From: Micavibrio sp. UBA6145
GTDB taxonomy: Bacteria > Pseudomonadota > Alphaproteobacteria > Micavibrionales > UBA1664
Length of the DNA: 64,000 bases
Assembly (NCBI GenBank): GCA_002423205.1
Contig: DIUZ01000020.1
Span: 43,366 to 107,365, forward strand
Direction of reading: 5' to 3'
The number at the start of each line of letters is the position of its first letter. Within the stretch, counting starts at the first letter, position 1. A model generated the notes under the pieces. It saw only the letters and a program-made list of their open reading frames with translations, did not search any database and was not told the origin of the DNA. Shown here piece by piece: positions 9,057 to 19,157 of this stretch. Made by a program: the position numbers and the translations under genes.

Positions 9057-10784
9057 ATGGGACACATCTTTTCCCGCCGCTGGCCCGTTCTGGTCCGGCT
9101 CGCTCTTATGCAGATCATTCTTCAGACGGCTTTCATGCCGGGAATGGTGCCCCATGCCTATGCGCAAGTGGTGCCTGAAACTTTGCCTGGTCCGGCGGAC
9201 GCCAACCGCATTTCGCCGCAACCTGAGCGCCGCCTGCCGCCACAGGACAGCAAGATGACGTTGCAGGATCAAAACCTGCCAGGCACGGAAATGCCGGAAG
9301 GTGCAGATCAAATTCACCTGACATTGAACGATGTCGTTTTCGAAAATGTAAATGCGTTCACCGCTAGTGAGCTTCGACCGCTTTATGCGGAGTATCTGGG
9401 CAAAGACATCACGCTCGACAAGGTGTATGGCATCGCAGGACGCCTGACGAAAATGTACCGCGAGCGTGGGTATTTCCTGTCGATGGCGTATGTGCCTGAC
9501 CAGAAAATTGGCGGCGGCATCGTGCGCATTGCCGTGGTTGAGGGGCGCATTTCAGAGGTGGAAATGCAGGGAAACGCGCCGCAGGGCGGTGTTCTTTCGC
9601 GCTATGTTGCCTGGATACAATCACGCCTGCCGGTGAAGTCGGATGAAGTCGAAAGTTTTCTTCTGCGCCTGAATGATGTCCCGGGTTATGATTTCCGCGC
9701 GGTGCTTTCACCGTTGCCGGATGCTGCGCCGGGGGCGGTCAAACTTGTGCTGGTCCCATCTAAAGAAAAAGGTCGCGGGCAGGTCAGTTTTGACAATTTC
9801 GGTTCGCGCTATCTTGGTCCTAATGAATTGTCAGTCTTTTATTCCAAAAGCCTGTTGCCTATGAGCCAGACATCCGTATCGGCGCTTGTGTCCGCACCTG
9901 CGGATGAACTTCGGTATTTTACGGCCGAGCATTCCGTTCTTGTTGCGCCGGATGTGCGCGTAAAAGTGGCCGGAAACATCACGCGTTCGACGTCGGGTTA
10001 TCGTTTAAAAAACCTTGATATCAGGGGCGATTCCAGTGATGTAAGCGCCGCCGTCGAGTGGCAGCCGGTGCGCCAGCGCGACCGCAATGTCGTGTTGTCT
10101 TTCACGCTTGAGCGCCGGAACACCGAAACCGAATTGCTTGAAACGCCGTTTTCAAAAGACCGGGTCCGCGCCGCGCGTGCGGCCGTGCGTTATGACGGCC
10201 AGAATTATTTCAGCGGATATGATTTTGCGGAAGTGACGATGAGTCGTGGTCTTCCGATTATGGGAGCAAGCCGCGAGAATGATCCCGATGTATCGCGCCC
10301 GGAAGCTGAACCTGATTTCAGCAAGCTTGAGGCGCGGATCACGCATCTGCACGACATGGGGCATGATCTGGTTCTGTCAGTATCTGGCGCGGGGCAAGTG
10401 GCATCAGGCCCCATGTATGCGTCAGAAGAATTCGGATATGGCGGGCAAAGTTTTGGCCGTGCGTATGATTCATCGGAAATTACGGGCGATCATGGTATCG
10501 CGGCGGCGGCGGAGCTTCAGTATAACGGCCTTGATGTGGGTGATGTCTTTCAGGTCAACCCGTATGTGTTTTACGATGTCGGCCGTGTGTGGAACGAAGA
10601 TGCAGGACAGCCGGAAACGGCATCTGGCGCATCGGCCGGTCTCGGCGTTCGGGGCAGTGTCCTGACCAAAACCAACTATAATCTGGGGCTGGCTTACCCG
10701 CTGACCCGCACCATCAGTGCGCCGGTCTACGGCAGCGGTGAAGACGGACCCCGTATGTATGTTCAGGTTAACCGGATTTTCTAA
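9057..10784 (+). CDS. TpsB outer-membrane transporter (ShlB/FhaC/HecB family)
   Basis: Predicted Omp85-superfamily pore that exports the TpsA partner encoded just downstream. 575 residues from the ATG at 9057. The signal peptide runs to about residue 36 (cut after PHAYA). A proline-rich linker follows, then a POTRA_2 domain (about 86-172, with YRERGYFLSMAYVPDQ and VRIAVVEGRI), then a beta-barrel ending in the aromatic C-terminus VNRIF, typical of barrel proteins that use the BAM machinery. An in-frame TTG at 9021 could add 12 residues but would spoil the signal peptide. No clear ribosome site is visible. The family call is secure; the substrate assignment is by adjacency. Confidence 0.88.
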   Translation: MGHIFSRRWPVLVRLALMQIILQTAFMPGMVPHAYAQVVPETLPGPADANRISPQPERRLPPQDSKMTLQDQNLPGTEMPEGADQIHLTLNDVVFENVNAFTASELRPLYAEYLGKDITLDKVYGIAGRLTKMYRERGYFLSMAYVPDQKIGGGIVRIAVVEGRISEVEMQGNAPQGGVLSRYVAWIQSRLPVKSDEVESFLLRLNDVPGYDFRAVLSPLPDAAPGAVKLVLVPSKEKGRGQVSFDNFGSRYLGPNELSVFYSKSLLPMSQTSVSALVSAPADELRYFTAEHSVLVAPDVRVKVAGNITRSTSGYRLKNLDIRGDSSDVSAAVEWQPVRQRDRNVVLSFTLERRNTETELLETPFSKDRVRAARAAVRYDGQNYFSGYDFAEVTMSRGLPIMGASRENDPDVSRPEAEPDFSKLEARITHLHDMGHDLVLSVSGAGQVASGPMYASEEFGYGGQSFGRAYDSSEITGDHGIAAAAELQYNGLDVGDVFQVNPYVFYDVGRVWNEDAGQPETASGASAGLGVRGSVLTKTNYNLGLAYPLTRTISAPVYGSGEDGPRMYVQVNRIF

Positions 10785-11065
10785 CCGGTCTTTAAGCCAT
10801 AGTCAGGCTAAGCCCTTATATTTTCTGCATTTTATTACGAATCTGAAATAATGATCTGGCCATACCTTTGTAGGTTTTTGGCCCGGATTTTGTGCCTGTG
10901 GTGACGTAAAGCGCGAAATATGGGGTTTTCGGGTGAATTTAAGGGGGCTTTCTGTTTCCTTTTTAAGCTCAAAATTTGCTCAAAACCCATACTAAAGTTT
11001 AGGTCCTAAGTGCATGATTTTCAAAATTAATTTCAGCTTTACCAATCCAGCGTAAACTTATCTTC

Positions 11066-14000
11066 ATGGAACTGCGTCGCCAGTTACTCACTACCAGCGC
11101 ATTGTCGGTCATGGTTGCAAGTGCATTCATGCCGCACGCGCATGCGAACCCGATCGACGGTGTAGTGAGCGCTGGTTCCGCGGACATTGCGTCGAACGGC
11201 AAGACGCTGGACATCACGCAGCATTCGGACAAGGCGATCATCGACTGGCGCGGATTTGACATCGCGCATGACGAGACCACTAACTTTTACCAGCCGTCTT
11301 CGAGTTCGATCATCGTCAACCGCGTGCATTCGAGCCAGGCATCGCAGATCGACGGTCGCCTGAACGCCAACGGCAATGTCATCATCATCAACCAGAACGG
11401 TCTTGTGTTCGGCGCGGGCGCTGTCGTTGACGTGCACGGGCTTGTGGTGTCGACCAGCGACCTGGACAACACGGCGTTCATGACCAACGCGCCGGTGCGC
11501 TTTACGCAGCCGGGTAATGTCAACGCCGCCATCGTCAATCACGGGACGATCACCGCGCATGACGCGGGCCTGGTCGGCTTCGTTGCGCCGCATGTCGAGA
11601 ACCACGGTGTCATCACCGCCAATCTGGGCCGCGTGCATCTGGCGACCGGCGATAAAGCCACCGTAGATTTTTACGGCGACGGGCTGATGGAGGTTGAGGC
11701 CAGCGACAGCCTGCAGAACCAGATCCTGAACCAGACCGGCACGATTATTGCCGACGGCGGCAAGATCGCATTGAGCGCATCTGCCGGCGGCGAGGTGGTG
11801 ACCAGCATCATCAACGCGCAAGGCACGATCCGCGCGCAGAGCGTGGGCGTTCATAACGGCGAGATCGTCATCGGCGCGAAGAAGAACGGCAAATCCAAGG
11901 TTAACATTGCGGGCAGCGTCGACGCATCAAGCGCCACGGGCAAGGGCGGCAAGATCACGGTTACGGCCGACCACATCGCGCTCAAACCCACCGCCAATCT
12001 GAACGCCTCGGGTCTCACCGGCGGCGGCACGATCAAGGTCGGCGGCGACAGGCACGGGCAGGGGGCGACCCCTAATGCAAAAACCTTAACCGTTGAGCAG
12101 GGTTCGTACATCGCCAACAATGCGCTCGATCTTGGCGACGGCGGCGAGACGGTGCTGTGGTCCGACCTGGTGACGTACTTCGCCGGTGGCATATCGGGCA
12201 CGGGCGGTGCGAATGGCGGCGACGGCGGCTTCGTCGAAGTGTCGGGTAAGGACCATCTGGAATACCAGGGCCATGTCGATCTCTCGGCGAATGAGGGTTA
12301 TGACTTCGGCAACCTGCTGCTGGATCCGAGCGATATCATCATCTCATCGGGTGGTGATACGGGTGGTTCATTCACGAGCGGCACCTACACGGCGTCGGCG
12401 GGCGCATCGGTGATCAACACCGCAACGCTGCAATCCCAGATCACGGCGGCCAACGTCACGATCAGCACGGCGGGCGGCACGGGCGGGAACGGCGATATTA
12501 CGTTTGCTAACTCAGTTGCGTTCACGACGACCAGCCGCACGCTGACGCTGAATGCGGACCGGGACATCGTGTTCAACGCGAGCGCGGCCTGGACCGCGGG
12601 TAATGGCGGCTTCACCATGACGGCCGCGCGCGATATCCTGTTTAACGCCAATGTTAGCGCCAATGGTTCGGGCTCGCTTTCGGCTATCGCCCAACGCAAC
12701 GTGACGGTCGGCAACGGTGTAACGGTGCGCAGTGCCAGCAGTGGTGGCACCATTCTTCGTGCAGCAGGTGGGGTTATCACGAATACAGGCGTGCTGACGA
12801 ATAACGGTATTATCTCTGTCGGGACTGGCACGCTTTCGCTCATTTCAGGTTTAGATACGCTTGGTGAACGTGCAGATATCTCCTTGGATGGAGTGAACCT
12901 TCTTTATACGGGCGCGACAACAGGGTCGACAGGCGTAACAGGTTTTCGTGATGTGACCATCGGGCGTAATTTTTCAGCGACAGGTAGTCTGACTATCCAG
13001 GCCGAGCGTCACCTGACGATCAATAGCGGCGTCACGCTTTCTACGACGTCTACCGGCAATATAAACCTTAAAGCATCAAACACTGCCGGCATCAACGGAC
13101 TTGGCTATCTTAGTAATTCAGGTACCGTTTCAGCCGGCACGGGCTCTTTTACGCTTGCGTCCGGTGTCGATGGTTCAGGGAACCGCCCGGATCTTGTTCT
13201 GAACAGCAGTCTTTATTCCACCGGTGCTACTGTTACCGGTGTAGGCGTTACAGGTTTCCGCGACATCACGGTCGCACGCAATTTTACATCTACGGGCAGT
13301 ATCACAATATCGGCCGAACGCGATCTTACGATCAATACCGGTACGGCACTGACAGCCGGCACCGCGGGTTCCATGCTGCTGAAGGCCGCCGCCACCAGTA
13401 TCGCGAATGCCGGGGTCCTGACATTAAATGGTTCGCTCACGCTTGGGACGGGGACACTGAACCTGCAATCCGGCCTGGATACGCTGGGGAATCGCGCTGA
13501 TCTTGTGCTTAATGGCACGAACACCTCAATTATCGGTGCGAATGTGGGCACTACAGTGATAACGGGTTTCCGTGACGTCACAGTCAATCGCAATCTTATC
13601 AGTGCTCTTTCTGTCAACATCAGCGCCGAGAGAAACCTGACGATTGGATCGGGGATTACCGTCGCCACTGGCGCTGCGGGCGGCATGACGCTTCGCGCAT
13701 CGACGACCGCCGGCATTGGTGGCACGGGCGTTCTGAACAATAATGGAACAGTATCGACAGGAACCGGAACTTTTGTGCTTCTGTCAGGCCTGGATACACT
13801 GGGTGAGCGCGTTGATCTAAATCTGAATAACGCCACATGGGTTTCACAGGGTGCCAGCCATACGGGTATAAGCCTCACCGGCTTCCGCGATATCACGGTT
13901 AATCGTGATTTTACGACTACCGGCAGTATCACCATGTCGGCAGAGCGTCATTTTACCAACAACGCTAACCTGACTTCTGGCGCTGCAAGCAGCATGCTTC

Positions 14001-17000
14001 TGAGAGCGGCAAGTTCGTCTGTTGCCAATATTGGTTTATGGAGCAATACGGGAACGATTACTGCCGGAAGCGCCTCGCTTGCTTTGCAGTCAGGCCGGGA
14101 TTCTCTGGGCAACCGCGTTAATTTAAACCTGAACAATACATCCGATCTTGTTTTCCAGGGGGCGAGCTTCACTGGTGTTACCATCACGGGTTTTGGTGAT
14201 GTTGTGGTCAACCGCGATATCACGTCCACAGGCAGCATCACGATTGCGGCGGAAGGCAGTATCACGAATAATGCGGTGGTGACTACAGGCGCTGCGGGCG
14301 CTCTTTCGTTTCGGGCGGCGACATCGTCGGTTGCGAATGTTGGTACCTGGACAAATAATGGCACGCTTTCTGTTGGAACGGGGACGCTTACCATTTCAGC
14401 AGGGGCGGACGGTTCTGGCGGCAGGCAGGATCTTGTGCTGAATAATGGATTTGTAACCAGGCAAGGCGCAAATTTCGGCTCTTTCACAGCGGTAGGATTC
14501 CGCGATATCACCCTTAATACGGATATCCTGTCCGCAGGCAGCGTTAACCTGACGGCAGAGCGTAACCTGACAGTCAATTCGGCGGTGACAACATCGCTCA
14601 CCGGTGCTCTGCATCTGCGTGCAGCCGGGGCACTTGTCACCAATCAAGGGGTTCTGACCTTAAATGCGCCTATCAGCACGGGCAGCAGCACCTTGGTGCT
14701 TTTGACGGGGCTTGATACTACCGGCAACGCGACGACTGATCTTCTTATCAACAATGCGTTGTTGACCACGCAGAATGCAACTGTGGGCTCGATAAATATC
14801 TCGGGATTCCGTGATCTTACAATTGATCGCGCCTTCAATTCTACCGGCTCCGTAACATTGACATCGTTGCGTGATCTAAATGTAAATGGACCGATCACAT
14901 CATCCACTACATCAAATCTGACTTATACTGCGGGCAGGGATCTTGTCATTGGCGCAAGCCAGACGCTTACGAATTCAACATCTACAGCCGATATAGCCTT
15001 TTTGGCAGGCCGCCATCTAACGATTAATAGCGGGGCTGTCATTAAATCCGGATTGATCGGAGCGACCACTATCCGTGCCGCGAATGCTGTCCTTACAAAC
15101 CAGGGCGTTCTGACGATCAATGGTACGATCAATGCCAGCACCGGCACCACAACACTTCTCAGCGGGCTTGATTTGTCGGGGAACCGTACAGCCGACTTCA
15201 CTCTCAGCGACGCGACGATGACTTACCAGGGCGCTGTGCAGGGGGCGCTTACGGTTACCGGTTTCCGCGATGTCACGGTTGCGCGTAATCTTACATCAAG
15301 CACCACGAATATCACGGCCGAACGCAACCTGACTATTAATCCCGGCGTCAGCCTTACGGCGACGACAACCGGCACATTCACATTCAGGGCGGCTGGCGGC
15401 CTATCTACCAATACAGGAACGCTTGTGTTATCTGGCGCCACGATCAGCGTGGGCACGGGGGCGCTCACCCTGGTCAGCGGTATGGATGAATCAGGCAATC
15501 GTACGGATCTTACATTGGATAACAGCAACCTGACCTTTCAGGGGGCCAATATGGCTGCTTTGAGTCTGAGCGGGTTCCGCGACATCAATCTTGCGCGTGA
15601 TATCACCATCGGCGGATCCAGCACCATTACCGCAGAGCGCAATCTGAATGTGGTGACCGGTGCCACTTTGACAACGAACATCAATACACTGGTTTTGCGG
15701 GCGGCGGGCAATAACACTAACAATATTGGCGCCCTTACAATTGATGGCAATATCACTACCGGTGCGGCCTCGATCACGCTTGTGAGCGGTCTGAATGCCG
15801 ATGGTACGCGTAATGATCTTACGCTCAGCAACAGCAATTTCACTCTAAGTGGCGCGAATATGAACGCGCTGAGTATTTCTGGTTTCCGTGATGTGACTTT
15901 CGCCAGGAATATAATGTTTAATGGTACACTGAGTGTGGTTGCGGAGCGCAACGTCAATGTCAATGGCGGCGTAAACCTTACCTATGGCGGCACCAATATC
16001 ACCATGTCCCTGCGGGCAGGGGGTGCAACGTCCGTAAACGAGGGCGCGATCAACATTGACGGCGTTCTGACGGCTGGCACGGCGGGCACGCTTACGCTAG
16101 CAACGGGCACGGATTCCACCGGTGCGCGTACCCAAGACCTTGTGCTGGACAGTGCCCGTTATGTGATGACGGGGTCCGATATCGGCCGTCTGACCGTCAC
16201 GGGATACAGGGATATTACTTTTGCATCCGATTTTACGTTCGGTAACATTATAAGCGTGATAGCCGAGCGTAACCTGACGGTAAACAGCGGCGTCACACTT
16301 ACGGGCGGGCCGACCCAGGGCTTCCTTTTGCGTGCAGGGGGCGAAAACTCCGTAAATATCGGTACATTGACCCTGGACGGAAAAATCATTTTTGGCAGCG
16401 GCGGTACATTTACGCTTGGCAGCGGTTTTGATAATTCCGGTCTGACGCGCGGCGCAGATCTTGTGCTTAACAGCAGCAATTTTGCGATGCGGGGTGCCAC
16501 TGCGGGGGGGCTTGCCATCTCTGGTTTCCGTGATGTCACGCTGAACACTAATTATAACTCCGCCAGCACAATAAACGTTGTTGCCGACCGTAATCTGACG
16601 ATTGGCAATGGCGTTACGCTGTCCAGCGGCGGTACAGGCAGCATGATTTTGGCAGCCGGTGGCACGGATGGAGTGAATGCAGGTATCCTGACGAATAACG
16701 GCACTGTGCGTGTGGTCGGTGCCCTGTTTGCGCAATCCGGTGCCAATTCACTGGATGCCGGTGCAGACTTTGTGTGGGACGGCGTGCGTTACAGTATGCT
16801 GAATTCCAGCCTATCGGGCGGCGTAACAGTAAAGGGTTTCCGCGACGCCATATTCAGTGCAAATATTTCTGCTACTGGTCATTCCGACATTACGGCGCAG
16901 CGTGACGTGATCATTGATTCCGGGGTCATGTATAATGTAGTGGGAAATTGGAATTTTACCGCTGCCGCTGCCAATAACGTAACGCAGAACCGTGGTCAGT

Positions 17001-18040
17001 TCATCAATAACGGCACACTCGTGATGGGCGGTACCGGTTCTATCAGTCTTTCGTCGGGTAAGGATGCAGGCGGATTGTACAGTGACTTCATCTGGGACAA
17101 TGGCGGCCGCTACGTTACGCCGAATGCGAATATTTCCGCTTTCTATCTGGCTGGTTTCCGTGACATCACAATTGCACGTGATATCACGGCAACCAGTCAT
17201 GTTTACCTGAAGGCCGACCGTAACGTTACGATTGCCAGCGGCACGACGGTCCGGGCAGGTACGACGACCAAGCTTACCGCGGCCAATAGTGATGTAAACG
17301 CGCAAGGCGTTATCCGTGTTGATGGGACGCTGTATTACGGCGGCAGCGGAGAGTTGACATTCCGGAGCGGTTTGGATTCCAGCGGCAACCGCGTTGACCT
17401 GGATCTGGGCAGCAGCAACTTTATCAAGAATGCCGGTGCAGGATATTCCGAGGTTGAGATCAAGGGCTTCCGTGACGTAACCATTCCGGTCAGCCTGTCT
17501 TCATCGTCGACGATATTGCTTGAGGCTTACCGCACGCTGACGCTGGACGCGGGCGCTACGCTGAGCAGTGCCACCGGCACAACCGTTTACGCTAAAGACG
17601 CCTTTGTAAACAATGCCGGCGCAGGCGTATTTGGCGGGGCGGGGCGCTGGCTGGTGTACAGCACATCGGCGCAGAAAAACGTCAATGGTGGTTTGGCTTA
17701 CGGTTTTCAGGCATTTAGCTGTACATATGGCGCAAGCTGCGCCGGGCTTTCGGGCAGCGGCAGTGGCTTCATTTATACAATCAGTGATCCAGACAGCATC
17801 CTGGCCAGAATCCGTAATATTACGGGCGGTGGATTGCCGGATACGATTGTCCGCACCTCGCAGAATTTCAGCGCCAATCATGCGGCCACGCCCGGTACAT
17901 CGACGACACCGTCCAATTTTGGCAGCAATGTAATAGTCAATGCGGTATCACCCGCGGGCGGTTACGTGCAGACCGATTACATGCTGACATTCTCGCCGGA
18001 TCTGGCACAGCGTTTCGAGCTTGAAGAGTGGTTGTTCTGA
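11066..18040 (+). CDS. Giant TpsA exoprotein, filamentous-haemagglutinin-like, with about 15 tandem repeats
   Basis: Predicted secreted or surface-bound adhesin of a two-partner system, 2324 residues. The signal peptide is cut near residue 27 (HAHA|NP). The TPS secretion domain (about 28-280) contains NQNGLVFGAG at 109-118, a variant of the NPNG motif. A transition region carries LLLDPSDIIISSGG near residue 415. From about residue 626 to 2170 there are 15 copies of a roughly 104-residue beta-helix-type repeat, marked by G[FY][RG]D plus a later SGxDxxGNRxDL motif. The C-terminal region has WLVYSTSAQ, a Cys2219-x5-Cys2225 pair and the end RFELEEWLF. There is no CdiA-type toxin tip. The gene lies 281 bases after tpsB, probably in the same unit. 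The ligand is unknown. Confidence 0.87.
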   Translation: MELRRQLLTTSALSVMVASAFMPHAHANPIDGVVSAGSADIASNGKTLDITQHSDKAIIDWRGFDIAHDETTNFYQPSSSSIIVNRVHSSQASQIDGRLNANGNVIIINQNGLVFGAGAVVDVHGLVVSTSDLDNTAFMTNAPVRFTQPGNVNAAIVNHGTITAHDAGLVGFVAPHVENHGVITANLGRVHLATGDKATVDFYGDGLMEVEASDSLQNQILNQTGTIIADGGKIALSASAGGEVVTSIINAQGTIRAQSVGVHNGEIVIGAKKNGKSKVNIAGSVDASSATGKGGKITVTADHIALKPTANLNASGLTGGGTIKVGGDRHGQGATPNAKTLTVEQGSYIANNALDLGDGGETVLWSDLVTYFAGGISGTGGANGGDGGFVEVSGKDHLEYQGHVDLSANEGYDFGNLLLDPSDIIISSGGDTGGSFTSGTYTASAGASVINTATLQSQITAANVTISTAGGTGGNGDITFANSVAFTTTSRTLTLNADRDIVFNASAAWTAGNGGFTMTAARDILFNANVSANGSGSLSAIAQRNVTVGNGVTVRSASSGGTILRAAGGVITNTGVLTNNGIISVGTGTLSLISGLDTLGERADISLDGVNLLYTGATTGSTGVTGFRDVTIGRNFSATGSLTIQAERHLTINSGVTLSTTSTGNINLKASNTAGINGLGYLSNSGTVSAGTGSFTLASGVDGSGNRPDLVLNSSLYSTGATVTGVGVTGFRDITVARNFTSTGSITISAERDLTINTGTALTAGTAGSMLLKAAATSIANAGVLTLNGSLTLGTGTLNLQSGLDTLGNRADLVLNGTNTSIIGANVGTTVITGFRDVTVNRNLISALSVNISAERNLTIGSGITVATGAAGGMTLRASTTAGIGGTGVLNNNGTVSTGTGTFVLLSGLDTLGERVDLNLNNATWVSQGASHTGISLTGFRDITVNRDFTTTGSITMSAERHFTNNANLTSGAASSMLLRAASSSVANIGLWSNTGTITAGSASLALQSGRDSLGNRVNLNLNNTSDLVFQGASFTGVTITGFGDVVVNRDITSTGSITIAAEGSITNNAVVTTGAAGALSFRAATSSVANVGTWTNNGTLSVGTGTLTISAGADGSGGRQDLVLNNGFVTRQGANFGSFTAVGFRDITLNTDILSAGSVNLTAERNLTVNSAVTTSLTGALHLRAAGALVTNQGVLTLNAPISTGSSTLVLLTGLDTTGNATTDLLINNALLTTQNATVGSINISGFRDLTIDRAFNSTGSVTLTSLRDLNVNGPITSSTTSNLTYTAGRDLVIGASQTLTNSTSTADIAFLAGRHLTINSGAVIKSGLIGATTIRAANAVLTNQGVLTINGTINASTGTTTLLSGLDLSGNRTADFTLSDATMTYQGAVQGALTVTGFRDVTVARNLTSSTTNITAERNLTINPGVSLTATTTGTFTFRAAGGLSTNTGTLVLSGATISVGTGALTLVSGMDESGNRTDLTLDNSNLTFQGANMAALSLSGFRDINLARDITIGGSSTITAERNLNVVTGATLTTNINTLVLRAAGNNTNNIGALTIDGNITTGAASITLVSGLNADGTRNDLTLSNSNFTLSGANMNALSISGFRDVTFARNIMFNGTLSVVAERNVNVNGGVNLTYGGTNITMSLRAGGATSVNEGAINIDGVLTAGTAGTLTLATGTDSTGARTQDLVLDSARYVMTGSDIGRLTVTGYRDITFASDFTFGNIISVIAERNLTVNSGVTLTGGPTQGFLLRAGGENSVNIGTLTLDGKIIFGSGGTFTLGSGFDNSGLTRGADLVLNSSNFAMRGATAGGLAISGFRDVTLNTNYNSASTINVVADRNLTIGNGVTLSSGGTGSMILAAGGTDGVNAGILTNNGTVRVVGALFAQSGANSLDAGADFVWDGVRYSMLNSSLSGGVTVKGFRDAIFSANISATGHSDITAQRDVIIDSGVMYNVVGNWNFTAAAANNVTQNRGQFINNGTLVMGGTGSISLSSGKDAGGLYSDFIWDNGGRYVTPNANISAFYLAGFRDITIARDITATSHVYLKADRNVTIASGTTVRAGTTTKLTAANSDVNAQGVIRVDGTLYYGGSGELTFRSGLDSSGNRVDLDLGSSNFIKNAGAGYSEVEIKGFRDVTIPVSLSSSSTILLEAYRTLTLDAGATLSSATGTTVYAKDAFVNNAGAGVFGGAGRWLVYSTSAQKNVNGGLAYGFQAFSCTYGASCAGLSGSGSGFIYTISDPDSILARIRNITGGGLPDTIVRTSQNFSANHAATPGTSTTPSNFGSNVIVNAVSPAGGYVQTDYMLTFSPDLAQRFELEEWLF
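12941..17570 (+). repeat. Fifteen tandem ~312-base repeats inside the TpsA gene
   Basis: GFRD-type motifs begin at residues 626, 730, 834, 939, 1042, 1144, 1247, 1399, 1503, 1606, 1713, 1820, 1924, 2030 and 2134 of the exoprotein. Spacing is 102-107 residues except for one step of 152, where an extra AGRDLVIGAS/AGRHLTINSG segment is inserted. Each unit carries an AERxLTI motif about 20 residues after GFRD and an SGxDxxGxRxDL motif near its end. The copies have diverged in sequence, so this is an old protein-level repeat rather than a recent DNA expansion. Confidence 0.85.
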
Positions 18041-18258
18041 GGCACAAAGGGGTACTTGGGACCGATTTCGAAGACCGTTCATTCCCACCTAATAAAAGAG
18101 TGATAATGTATATTATGGGAAATAATGGATTAGGTTTGTCAGGGGGTGTGTCCATCCTGTAACAGCCGGTTCTCCGGCGTTATCTCGCGCTTTTGCCTTT
18201 GCGCCGACGCAATCACAGCCTAAAACCACGATATCAATTCTATCAGGAGTCTTTCTTC

Positions 18259-18735
18259 ATGCGTTTTGGTTTTCTGGTTCTGGCGGTGTCCGCATCAATG
18301 TCATTCGCGTCGTTTGCGGATGCGCACGAATATAAGGCTGGCGATCTGTTCATCGCGCATCCGGCCATCAATGCGACGCCGTCCGGTGCCAAGGTCGCTG
18401 TCGGCTATTTCACGATCAAAAATAATGGCAGCGCTGATGATGTGCTTCTGGGCATCGATACGCCGGGCTTAACCAAGCGCACCGAGATCCATTCCATGAC
18501 CATGGACGGCGGCGTCATGAAAATGCGCAAGCTTGAGACGTTAACAATTCCGGCTGGCCAGGAAACAAAGCTGTCGCCGTCGGGCAATCACGTGATGTTC
18601 ATGGACCTGGATAAAGCCGTTACGGCGGAGGATGAGTTCGAAGCCACGCTGCATTTCAAAAATGCGGGCGCTGTGAAGGTTTTGTTTGCCGGTGAGCCGA
18701 TGGGCAGCGCGCCAGCCATTCACGCGCATCACTGA
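18259..18735 (+). CDS. Periplasmic copper chaperone, PCu(A)C family
   Basis: Predicted periplasmic Cu(I) carrier that helps load cytochrome oxidase. 158 residues with a signal peptide (cut near FADAH, residue 22). The PCu(A)C ligand pattern is visible: His/Met in IHSMTMDGGVMKMR and the second pair in GNHVMFM. A His-rich end (IHAHH) may add metal binding. The ATG at 18259 is chosen because AGGAG lies ten bases upstream and because it opens the signal peptide. A strong terminator follows at 18756-18785. It stands alone between the TPS locus and mazG and is not an immunity gene. Confidence 0.88.
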   Translation: MRFGFLVLAVSASMSFASFADAHEYKAGDLFIAHPAINATPSGAKVAVGYFTIKNNGSADDVLLGIDTPGLTKRTEIHSMTMDGGVMKMRKLETLTIPAGQETKLSPSGNHVMFMDLDKAVTAEDEFEATLHFKNAGAVKVLFAGEPMGSAPAIHAHH

Positions 18736-18755
18736 TAGGAATATCCATAGGAATT

Positions 18756-18785
18756 AAAACCGGGGCTTTTTGCAGCCCCGGTTTT
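18756..18785. terminator. Bidirectional intrinsic terminator
   Basis: Perfect 12-base stem, AAAACCGGGGCT and AGCCCCGGTTTT, around a six-base loop, with A-rich and T-rich flanks on each side. It sits between the convergent copper chaperone gene and the small membrane protein gene, so it can serve both. Confidence 0.85.
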
Positions 18786-18786
18786 C

Positions 18787-19143
18787 TTATACGGATACGC
18801 AGTTTGCGCCGAGTTTGCAGGATAATTCGACCGCGCCGATATAATATGCTGGTGAAATCAGCGCGTAAGCGATGCCGATACCCAGCGTACGCCGCCAGCT
18901 ATCCGTGGTGTTTTTGGTGATAATCAGGCCCGGCAGGAAATAGATCAGGAATGCCAGGAAACGTGATGGATTGCCGCCGGATACGGAAATGGCGCTGCCG
19001 GCTGCCAGGGTTTCGACCACGGCCATGATCAGCATGGGCAAAGCCAGGACCATGATGTAGAAGCCGAGTTTATAGGTATAGGATCGTTCAAATGTGCTCA
19101 TATACAGCCAACGCAGGTGGGGCTTTTTATGTTCCGCCGGCAT
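18787..19143 (-). CDS. Small membrane protein of unknown function
   Basis: 118 residues, or 104 if the inner ATG at 19101 (MSTFERSYTYK) is used. Three hydrophobic segments are visible: YKLGFYIMVLALPMLIMAVV, FLAFLIYFLPGLII and GIGIAYALISPAYYIGAV. The tail carries two cysteines (SCKLGANC), probably on the far side of the membrane. No family is recognised. It diverges from mazG with only 14 bases between the longest starts, which favours the inner start or overlapping promoters. Confidence 0.65.
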   Translation of the reverse strand: MPAEHKKPHLRWLYMSTFERSYTYKLGFYIMVLALPMLIMAVVETLAAGSAISVSGGNPSRFLAFLIYFLPGLIITKNTTDSWRRTLGIGIAYALISPAYYIGAVELSCKLGANCVSV

Positions 19144-19157
19144 GCTAGTCTAACACC

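Noticed and set aside
12941..17570. Possible CRISPR or other DNA-level repeat array
   Set aside because: The repeats are about 312 bases, diverged at DNA level, in frame and translated; they are protein repeats.
11084..17881. Many long open frames antisense to the TpsA gene
   Set aside because: They have low-complexity, shadow-like translations and follow the codon bias of the sense strand; the sense frame has a signal peptide and regular repeats.
18041..19143. Contact-dependent inhibition toxin/immunity genes after TpsA
   Set aside because: TpsA has no recognisable toxin tip; the next gene is a copper chaperone and the following one a membrane protein on the other strand.
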